Of a DNA stretch of 17,820 nt, positions 1 through 5,599 are shown one piece after another; the stretch's first letter is position 1, and every line of letters starts with the position of its first letter. The stretch is from Paramuribaculum sp. GTDB taxonomy: Bacteria > Bacteroidota > Bacteroidia > Bacteroidales > Muribaculaceae. A model generated the notes under the pieces. It saw only the letters and a program-made list of their open reading frames with translations. It was not told the origin of the DNA and did no database searches. The position numbers and the translations under genes were made by a program. The stretch is from the NCBI GenBank assembly GCA_009775605.1, contig VSPV01000044.1, positions 1 through 17,820 on the forward strand, given 5' to 3'.

Positions 1-9
1 TTATGGTTT

Positions 10-71
10 ATCACCCGATATGTCCATTAGTGATTTTTCTGGCCCTTTTCATCACCCAAAATGTCCATTAG
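10..71. repeat. Pair of 21-bp direct repeats, possible IS21-type end
   Basis: Bases 10-30 and 51-71 are direct repeats that agree at 19 of 21 positions (core atcaccc-NaN-atgtccattag), 41 bp apart start to start. Read on the other strand each copy has the form TGGACA followed by an AT-rich stretch and GGGTGAT. Multiple short repeats beginning with TG near an element end are typical of the IS21 family, so the right end of such an element may lie near base 67-71 with istA/istB to the left of the window. The family name is inference: no transposase lies in the window. The repeats could instead be protein-binding iterons. Confidence 0.45.
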
Positions 72-215
72 ACCGCGTTGTTTGCTCGTTCTACTAATCC
101 GGGCAATGCGAAGGCCTCAACAAGCGGGACGGGCGACAAGTACGGCTCTCACGCTTTTTTTATAAACCAATCTAATGCCAATGTGGTGAGCCCGGCGGTA
201 ATATTAATATTATGA
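72..215 (+). pseudogene. Possible 3' remnant of an interrupted gene (47 codons)
   Basis: The frame is bounded on the left by a TAG at 69-71, exactly at the end of the second direct repeat, and runs 47 codons without an ATG start to a TGA at 213-215. It reads like a real C-terminus, with NPGNAKASTSGTGDKYGSHA followed by an Asn-rich and a hydrophobic tail (VVSPAVILIL). Its stop overlaps the start of the next gene as ATGA, the arrangement used twice more in this cassette (2787 and 3764). This fits an upstream operon gene whose 5' part was lost to insertion of the element at the left edge. I do not recognise the family. A chance open frame of 47 codons cannot be excluded. Confidence 0.3.
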
Positions 216-1216
216 GCGGCAAGTTTGCCAAGCGAATGGGTTCACTGTCCGAACAGTTATGGGGATGGTCTTTTGCCATAGCCATCCTTGGTATTGTCAT
301 TGTAACCTTCACCATTTCAGATACACACGATCTGCCTATGACTATTATAGGTGCCGTTCTTGGAGTTGCCATGACAGTGTTTGCCACATTTTTCCTTTTC
401 AAAGGACAAGCCAAGCAGCAGGCGGCAATGCTAAATCAACAACGGGAACAAGAGAAAGATGTGGAGATTTTCAAGCAGAAACTCATCTCATATAACGCAT
501 TCCTCGATTCTTTGCGTAAATATGTTACTGAATCTAATGAAATCACCAAAAAAGAGGTCATCTTCAATGCTATGGCAATTCGCATGCATTGCAGTGCGAA
601 TATTATTGATTCCATTGATGAAAACATCACCGCCATAATAAAAGATGCAGGGGAGGATGCTGAAGTCCGGTCATTGGTCTGGTCGCTAAATAAGATAGCA
701 TGCCTGTTTCGCGAAGAGTTATACGGTGAGACTTATAACGCTGACTCTAAGAAATTGCAGGAATTTGAAAAGGCTATTTCCGGCAGCACAGAGGAACCGA
801 CCGAGGAACAGAAAAAGACACAGACAATAGAAGATGAACGGGAGGATGCAGATATAGCAGCCAAGACAGTGCCCGGATGGGATGAAATAACCAAGCGACT
901 GAAAGGGGATGGTTGGCATCTTGAAAATGGCACGGATTCGTTCAAACTGACATCTTCGGATTCACCCGTAGTTATTTCAGTGTATCGTAAAAAGGGAAAA
1001 TATATAGTAGAAGCAGCCAAAGAAGATGACTGTGACTTTTCGCAAACATTGAAAACCAGTTTCAAAGGTGCCAGACGTTACGGCACTTGGTGGCGTGAAC
1101 TCCCTATATCAAATTATGGTGTCACAGAAGGTTCTTTACTGGAACAACTTCCATCAAACGATCGGGCCAGAGCGTCAGTAATCAAATGGATTGACAAGCT
1201 AATAAAATATATTTAA
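212..1216 (+). CDS. Two-helix membrane protein with coiled coil and C-terminal domain
   Basis: Unrecognised 334-aa protein. Two hydrophobic segments (about residues 18-36 and 43-64) form a hairpin. They are followed by a Gln/Glu/Lys-rich helix likely to be a coiled coil (about 65-105), a helical region to about 185, an acidic Glu/Thr-rich linker (about 188-215), and a C-terminal domain (about 220-334) with alternating charged and hydrophobic strands and several Trp (W223, W235, W293-W294). With both termini on one side, most of the protein is probably cytoplasmic. The ATG overlaps the stop of the preceding frame (ATGA) and has an AT-rich leader with no Shine-Dalgarno sequence, normal for Bacteroidota. 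The next gene follows after 4 bp, so the two are surely cotranscribed. No enzymatic motif is evident; a membrane-anchored sensor or scaffold is a guess. Confidence 0.8.
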   Translation: MSGKFAKRMGSLSEQLWGWSFAIAILGIVIVTFTISDTHDLPMTIIGAVLGVAMTVFATFFLFKGQAKQQAAMLNQQREQEKDVEIFKQKLISYNAFLDSLRKYVTESNEITKKEVIFNAMAIRMHCSANIIDSIDENITAIIKDAGEDAEVRSLVWSLNKIACLFREELYGETYNADSKKLQEFEKAISGSTEEPTEEQKKTQTIEDEREDADIAAKTVPGWDEITKRLKGDGWHLENGTDSFKLTSSDSPVVISVYRKKGKYIVEAAKEDDCDFSQTLKTSFKGARRYGTWWRELPISNYGVTEGSLLEQLPSNDRARASVIKWIDKLIKYI

Positions 1217-1220
1217 TAAT

Positions 1221-1445
1221 ATGGGACTATTTGATAATGTTGCCCATAGGGCGCAAAAACTTGCTGAATCGGCTGTTAAGTCGGCAATCGAATCTGTTAA
1301 GGAATCAGTGGATTTTTCACCCAATGAAAAAGACTCTCAACCAAAGAAGCACTCCCCCAAAAAACAAAAGACTGTGGGAAAGAGCAAGGACGATTCGAGT
1401 TGGGGCGTCACAGATATTGTGGATGATTTGATGGATATATTCTGA
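1221..1445 (+). CDS. Small MGLFDN-type amphipathic protein
   Basis: Unrecognised 74-aa protein. The N-terminus MGLFDNVAHRAQKLAESA is an amphipathic, Ala-rich helix nearly the same in design as the start of the 422-aa protein at 1522 (MGLFDNITKKAKEIADSA). A Lys/Pro/Ser-rich basic linker follows (about residues 35-58), and the tail is acidic and amphipathic (WGVTDIVDDLMDIF). It looks like a stand-alone version of the N-terminal module of its larger neighbour, perhaps a membrane-surface or partner-binding peptide. It starts 4 bp after the preceding gene. An overlapping alternative frame at 1231-1431 is less likely because it lacks this similarity. Confidence 0.65.
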   Translation: MGLFDNVAHRAQKLAESAVKSAIESVKESVDFSPNEKDSQPKKHSPKKQKTVGKSKDDSSWGVTDIVDDLMDIF

Positions 1446-1457
1446 CCAATATCTTTG
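1427..1457 (+). promoter_or_regulatory. Bacteroides-type -33/-7 promoter before the 422-aa gene
   Basis: TTTG at 1427-1430 and TATCTTTG at 1450-1457 match the Bacteroides housekeeping consensus (TTTG, 19-21 bp, TAnnTTTG) with a 19-bp spacer. Transcription would begin near 1464, leaving an AT-rich leader of about 58 nt before the ATG at 1522. The -33 element lies inside the end of the 74-aa gene and the -7 element in the only sizeable gap (76 bp) of the cassette. This would give the module from 1522 to 5587 its own transcript. Assigned by consensus only. Confidence 0.5.
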
Positions 1458-1521
1458 GCTCAATAAATTTATCAAATGGAAAGATAACCACCCTGTCTCA
1501 TTAAATATAAAATGAAGGATT

Positions 1522-2790
1522 ATGGGATTATTCGATAATATAACGAAGAAAGCCAAAGAAATAGCCGATTCCGCAGCTGAAAGTATGGAAGAAGCTGCAA
1601 ATACAGCTATGTCATATACCTCAGAGATGGCATCCAGAGTATGCAATACAACGAGTGATATTGCCGGCAAAGTTGGCAACAGCGTGGCCGGAATCGCATC
1701 CGATGCCGCCAAAGGCATCGGTGAGGGAGTCTCATACATAGGGGAATCGCTCACAGAGGCGGGTGAAGGGGATTATACCAAACTGAAGGGGATGGCATCA
1801 GCTACAGGAGTTTTTTTAGTTGATGCAGCTAAAGATATGACTGGTATAAATGCCTACAACCACTATCAGTCTGCTAAAGAAAATCGGGAAGAGGCAGATA
1901 ATATCGTACGTAATGTTGAGACTGAGGTGGAAAAGGTTCGCTACCTTGCAAATGACCGCCTGCAATATATGGGTCAGATACGCCTTGATGCTCTTAAAAA
2001 AACAGTGGGACGATTCATAAAAATTGTTGAGCGCATGAATCAGGGAGTCCGAGACAAAGAGTATGAAATGCTCAGCCGGATTGATATGTCTCAAGAGGAA
2101 TTTAAAGAGATGGAGGTTGTGGCTATAAATCAGCGAAAGATGGTTACAACGGCAGGCATCGGAATGTCAGCTGCCGTAGCTGCGGCATATGGTTCCCAAG
2201 TTGCTTTAAAATGGGGAGTTCAGAAACTGGCGGCTGCATCAACAGGCACAGCGATAAAACAATTGAGTGGTGCCGCGGCTGAAAAGGCCACAATGGCATG
2301 GCTTGGAGGTGGCAGTGTCGCTTCCGGGGGAGGTGGTGTTGCAGTCGGGGCTTCCCGAATGGCAATGTTAGGGACCGCAGCTGCGGGGATTACCATTCTT
2401 ACCACTGTTGCGACCATAGCTTCGGTATACTACTCTCAGAAACATACCGAGGCAACTCAATATCTGGCCGATGTCAAAGTCTGGGAGGCAAAGACATTGG
2501 CGGCATGCGAGCTGATGAAAATGATAGTGCGCCGCAGTGATGAAATAGCCACTTTGACAATACGGCTTGAAACAAGGTGCTCTGATGCGCTTGATTTTCT
2601 TGAGGAAGTAGCCGATGATTTCGACTCTCTAAACATAGAACATGTCAAGGCTTTTCAGAAAGCGGCTCTTCTTGTGAAATCGACAAGCCAATTGTGTCAG
2701 ACTCCTCTGATTGACGAAAACGGGGGACTGAATGACGGCTTAAATGCCGTGGCTCTTTCTTCGGAAAAAGTTTTAAATAAGAATCTATGA
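1522..2790 (+). CDS. 422-aa protein with glycine-rich membrane hairpin
   Basis: Unrecognised protein with clear architecture. Residues 1-85 are MGLFDN followed by Ala/Gly/Ser-rich amphipathic repeats that look like LEA or apolipoprotein helices. Residues 115-205 are a charged helical stretch probably forming a coiled coil. Residues 210-305 are membrane-prone: a hydrophobic Ala-rich segment (about 210-229), the glycine block LGGGSVASGGGGVAVG (261-276) and a hydrophobic helix (about 281-304). Residues 306-395 are again helical and charged. Such Gly-zipper hairpins can insert into membranes and oligomerise, so a pore-forming or membrane-remodelling role is possible but unproven. No signal peptide or nucleotide-binding motif is present. 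It has its own candidate promoter (1427-1457), and its stop overlaps the next start as ATGA, suggesting coupled synthesis and a physical partnership. Confidence 0.75.
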   Translation: MGLFDNITKKAKEIADSAAESMEEAANTAMSYTSEMASRVCNTTSDIAGKVGNSVAGIASDAAKGIGEGVSYIGESLTEAGEGDYTKLKGMASATGVFLVDAAKDMTGINAYNHYQSAKENREEADNIVRNVETEVEKVRYLANDRLQYMGQIRLDALKKTVGRFIKIVERMNQGVRDKEYEMLSRIDMSQEEFKEMEVVAINQRKMVTTAGIGMSAAVAAAYGSQVALKWGVQKLAAASTGTAIKQLSGAAAEKATMAWLGGGSVASGGGGVAVGASRMAMLGTAAAGITILTTVATIASVYYSQKHTEATQYLADVKVWEAKTLAACELMKMIVRRSDEIATLTIRLETRCSDALDFLEEVADDFDSLNIEHVKAFQKAALLVKSTSQLCQTPLIDENGGLNDGLNAVALSSEKVLNKNL

Positions 2791-3479
2791 CGATGGATTG
2801 GAACAGAATTGCAAAGGGTATATCACAGGCGGTAGAATCGGCGCAATCCATTGGAGAAAAAGCAATGGATATATCCAATAAAGTCAGGAATGGTCTTGAC
2901 ACATTGAAAAATGCGTCTGAAGTCATAAAAGGAGATTCTTCTGTAATCAACAAGGAAGCGAAGCTTGCTGAAATTGCGAAAACAGCATTTCCTCAATCAG
3001 GCGAAACTCTTGAAGCCTTCTCCGAGAGCGAACCGATTGAATCCTCGTATGGAATCGAAGTATCAAACTGTGAACAATCGGCCGTGGAAATTCCAGCTGC
3101 ATTAAGGACGCCTACTGACGCAATATCTGCTCTGTCTATAATGGGAACTGAAATTGCAAAAGCAGTTCAGGTATGCCAGATAGAGGAAACAAAACGTGTT
3201 GAAATCAGATCACGCATGGAAGTTGAGGTGACAAGAATCAATGCGATATCCAATTTGCTGTCCGACTACCTTAACAAGACATTCGACGAACGTGCCGAAC
3301 TGTTTGATAATTATTTCGCAGTCCTTGACAAAGCTATCGCATCAGGAGACAGTGACCTTATGGCCGCCACTTTAGGGAGTATCAATTCGCTTGCCGCTCA
3401 AAGTCCGTTCAAAAACCTGGCGGATTTATCCGCTGTGCAACAACGGCTCGGACAGGACGATACGCTGTGGGACATATAA
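2787..3479 (+). CDS. 230-aa helical protein, partner of the glycine-hairpin protein
   Basis: Unrecognised 230-aa protein. Residues 1-65 form amphipathic Ala/Ser/Lys-rich helices (DWNRIAKGISQAVESA) akin in style to the N-termini of the two preceding genes. Residues 66-110 are a flexible acidic linker, and 112-215 a compact helical block with the stretches ISNLLSDYLNKTFDERAELF and SPFKNLADL. It ends in an acidic LGQDDTLWDI tail. The C-terminal block resembles a widespread bacterial helical family I half-remember but cannot name. There is no membrane segment. The start codon overlaps the previous stop (ATGA), which favours the ATG at 2787 over the in-frame ATG at 2793 and suggests translational coupling. 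A cytoplasmic cofactor or regulator of the upstream hairpin protein is plausible inference. Confidence 0.75.
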   Translation: MTMDWNRIAKGISQAVESAQSIGEKAMDISNKVRNGLDTLKNASEVIKGDSSVINKEAKLAEIAKTAFPQSGETLEAFSESEPIESSYGIEVSNCEQSAVEIPAALRTPTDAISALSIMGTEIAKAVQVCQIEETKRVEIRSRMEVEVTRINAISNLLSDYLNKTFDERAELFDNYFAVLDKAIASGDSDLMAATLGSINSLAAQSPFKNLADLSAVQQRLGQDDTLWDI

Positions 3480-3509
3480 ACATCGAAAATCAACTAAATA
3501 TTAATAATT

Positions 3510-3767
3510 ATGAACGCAACTCGATTTACGGCATTAACACACAGTATGCCGCCTATTATGAATTTCACCCCATCCTCTCCAATCAAGGAGATGGAAGTCG
3601 AAACCCCAATGTATGACTATTTCCGTCAGGTAACGGAATACGATATGAGAACGGTCAGCACCAAAAGCATCCACCGCGAGTCAACAAGAAAGAAAAGCGG
3701 ATCAACCGGCTATGTAACTGCAAGTGATGCAAAGAATGCTGCCGATGATACCAAATCAGTAAAATGA
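3510..3767 (+). CDS. Candidate graspetide precursor peptide
   Basis: An 85-aa peptide with no hydrophobic segment, placed directly before and overlapping (ATGA) the ATP-grasp maturase gene, as precursor genes of graspetides usually are. Residues 1-30 would be leader. ETPMYDYFRQ (31-40) is an aromatic, helix-prone block that could serve the same purpose as the leader motif bound by microviridin-type maturases (PFFARFLE there), although the sequence differs. The region after it is rich in ester donors (T42, S50, T51, S53, S58, T59, S63, S65, T66) and acidic or Lys partners (E43, D45, E57, K52, K61, K62, D73, D79, D80). A classical TxxEE or KYPSDWEE core is absent, so any ring pattern would be new. 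The start at 3510 follows an AT-rich leader; downstream in-frame ATGs would shorten the leader only. The precursor role rests on context and composition. Confidence 0.6.
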   Translation: MNATRFTALTHSMPPIMNFTPSSPIKEMEVETPMYDYFRQVTEYDMRTVSTKSIHRESTRKKSGSTGYVTASDAKNAADDTKSVK

Positions 3768-4762
3768 TTCTTATTGTCACAAATAAGGAAGATATTCATC
3801 CGACTCCAGTTATTGAGCATCTTGAGAGAATAGGGAGCCCGTTCTTCCGCCTTAACACAGAGTCATTGCTTTCCGACTATGACTTCGAGTGGGTATGTGA
3901 TTCCATCCGGGGCGACGATTTCCGCATAAAGAACCGACATACAGGACTCGAAGCATTCGGACATGAAATCAATTCGGTGTGGGAACGGCGTCCGCTTGTT
4001 CCCGCTGAATTGCGATGTGTCAACAAGCCTGAGATAAACAGACATAATCTCAAGGAAGCGCATGGATTTCTGTCTTTTCTCCTTTACTACCTTGGCGATA
4101 GATTTTGTCTCGGTCATCATTTATACGACCGCAGCTCGGCATCCAAGATGCTTCAACAGAGGATTGCGAGGAGTTTAGGAATGCCTACACCCGATACATG
4201 CTTCACTAATAACAGGGCTGCACTCGAGACATTCTGTCGCAACCACGATAAAGTATGTCTAAAGTCGATAGACAATGACAATATTTGGTTTAATGATGAA
4301 ATGCGCGAGCATGTGCTTTACACGCAGGCAGTACCGACAGATGCATTGCTGGCATTGGACGAAGACGCTTTTTCACAGACGGTGAGCTATGTGCAGAATT
4401 ATATCGAAAAGGCTTTTGAACTACGCATTACCGTAGTTGACAAAAATGTCTTTTCCTGTAAAATTGATTCTCAGGCAATGCGGCCGGAATCCGGCGGGAC
4501 AGATTGGCGTCAAGGTCTGGATTTCGGAATGCGACACAGCAAATTCTATTTGCCAAAATCAATTTCTGATTTTTGTGTGGCATTCCTTAAACGGCTTCAT
4601 TTGAATTTTGGTTGCTTTGACTTCATAGTCACGCCGAAAGGAGACTATGTGTTTTTAGAATGCAATCCAAACGGCCAATGGCTGTGGATAGAACATGAGA
4701 CCGGTCTACCCATTTCCAAAAGCATAGCGGAAACGCTGTATGAACATGACCATAAATCATAA
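3764..4762 (+). CDS. ATP-grasp peptide maturase, MvdD/TgmB-like
   Basis: A 332-aa ATP-grasp ligase of the graspetide class, which uses ATP to join Ser/Thr or Lys side chains to Asp/Glu side chains of a precursor peptide. Visible family marks, in order: an N-terminal domain opening MILIVTNKED, the SVWERRP block (71-77), the SKMLQQRIARSLGMPTPDT segment (127-145) with a Lys near the nucleotide site, VCLKSI with K167, the EKAFELRITVVDKNVFSCKI strand block (215-234), and the C-terminal FLECNPNGQWLWIE stretch (297-310) with E299 and N301 as likely metal ligands, then TGLPIS. The length of about 330 is usual for the family. All expected ATP-grasp motifs appear intact. It overlaps the peptide gene by 4 bp. 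The family call is firm; the exact subclass (MvdC/D, TgmB or the Bacteroidota grasp-with-spasm type) is not settled. Confidence 0.88.
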   Translation: MILIVTNKEDIHPTPVIEHLERIGSPFFRLNTESLLSDYDFEWVCDSIRGDDFRIKNRHTGLEAFGHEINSVWERRPLVPAELRCVNKPEINRHNLKEAHGFLSFLLYYLGDRFCLGHHLYDRSSASKMLQQRIARSLGMPTPDTCFTNNRAALETFCRNHDKVCLKSIDNDNIWFNDEMREHVLYTQAVPTDALLALDEDAFSQTVSYVQNYIEKAFELRITVVDKNVFSCKIDSQAMRPESGGTDWRQGLDFGMRHSKFYLPKSISDFCVAFLKRLHLNFGCFDFIVTPKGDYVFLECNPNGQWLWIEHETGLPISKSIAETLYEHDHKS

Positions 4763-4776
4763 AAATAGACAACAAT

Positions 4777-4977
4777 ATGGCAAAGGTAACAATCAAAGGG
4801 GTTTTCCTGATGAACGGCCCCAAACCGTTCACGAGAGTAATCGAGTGCTCGTCATCTGAGACCGGATATTATTCGCAACTGATGGGCAACAAGTCAAAAC
4901 AGGCACAATGGATCCGCGCCAATTTCCCCGGTGCCGATACCGATCGCGGTTTCTCCCTGTCGGTCAATATAAAATAG
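4777..4977 (+). CDS. Small conserved-looking protein after the maturase
   Basis: Unrecognised 66-aa protein (MAKVTIKGVFLMNGPKPFTR and onward). It alternates polar and hydrophobic residues, suggesting a small beta-rich fold, has no signal peptide or membrane helix, is mildly basic, and ends FSLSVNIK. It starts 14 bp after the maturase stop and lies 10 bp before the membrane protein gene, so it is clearly part of the operon. Possible roles include a maturase accessory protein, a chaperone for the peptide or a second substrate; nothing in the sequence decides between them. Its core has several Ser/Thr (SSSETGYYS) but lacks the acidic richness expected of a graspetide core. Confidence 0.65.
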   Translation: MAKVTIKGVFLMNGPKPFTRVIECSSSETGYYSQLMGNKSKQAQWIRANFPGADTDRGFSLSVNIK

Positions 4978-4987
4978 ATAAAAATAT

Positions 4988-5587
4988 ATGAATATGAAAA
5001 ATTATGATCATCTTATTTTTCCCATTTTTTTAATTGCAATGGGAATTATCGCTCTCAGTGGAGTTGATATCTTTGGAGCTGCAATTCTTGAAGGTGCGGC
5101 ATGGAAACAGAATGTGATTTTCGCACTTCTTCTGATATTCGGCATGTTGCCACCTTCTGTGAGAGGGATGAAAGAAACTTGGATGGTTGCAGGATTTGCT
5201 CTTGCCTTCTTTATGTTTGGAGGTGCCAATATAATCGGAACAGTAGGAATTATGCTCGGCTTTGAGAAAATAGCGCTCGCCGTTCTTGTTCTTTTCATGG
5301 GTTACCGATTATGGAAAGAAACATGGCATACCAATAAACTATACATGATAGCACCCGTATTGGGAATCATATTCATCGCTTTGTTGCTCCCAATTCAAGA
5401 TCAGAATATTGTTGGCAGCGGATTTGACGCATTGATGGACTGGTCTGCATCAAAGTTTACAAGCGATAAGGGATTTCATATCTTCCTCGGGCTTTCCGGA
5501 TTATGTGCCGGGGTGACTGAAATGTTTATTCAAACAAAATCTTCCGAGGAAGTTGCTATTGAAATATCTTCGGCAGCAGAGCGATGA
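4988..5587 (+). CDS. Polytopic inner-membrane protein
   Basis: Unrecognised 199-aa integral membrane protein with about six hydrophobic segments (roughly residues 9-26, 41-56, 65-84, 89-107, 119-136 and 163-181) and a short charged cytoplasmic-type tail (SSEEVAIEISSAAER). No transporter signature, protease motif or ABC component is seen. As the last gene of the peptide cassette it could be an immunity factor, a target anchor or a small exporter, but this is inference from position. ATG codons at 4988 and 4994 are both possible starts; the AT-rich leader fits either. It converges on uvrA with 12 bp between stops. Confidence 0.75.
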   Translation: MNMKNYDHLIFPIFLIAMGIIALSGVDIFGAAILEGAAWKQNVIFALLLIFGMLPPSVRGMKETWMVAGFALAFFMFGGANIIGTVGIMLGFEKIALAVLVLFMGYRLWKETWHTNKLYMIAPVLGIIFIALLLPIQDQNIVGSGFDALMDWSASKFTSDKGFHIFLGLSGLCAGVTEMFIQTKSSEEVAIEISSAAER

Positions 5588-5599
5588 ATACATTCCTGT

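Noticed and set aside
1317..1754. 145-codon minus-strand frame across the gap at 1446-1521
   Set aside because: It is antisense to two genes with a shared N-terminal motif and to the candidate promoter, and has low-complexity composition.
3480..3509. Separate promoter or terminator before the peptide gene
   Set aside because: Only 30 AT-rich bases with no TAnnTTTG element and no stem-loop.
4777..4977. 66-aa protein as a second graspetide precursor
   Set aside because: It has few acidic residues near its Ser/Thr cluster and no leader-like helix; kept as an unassigned small protein.
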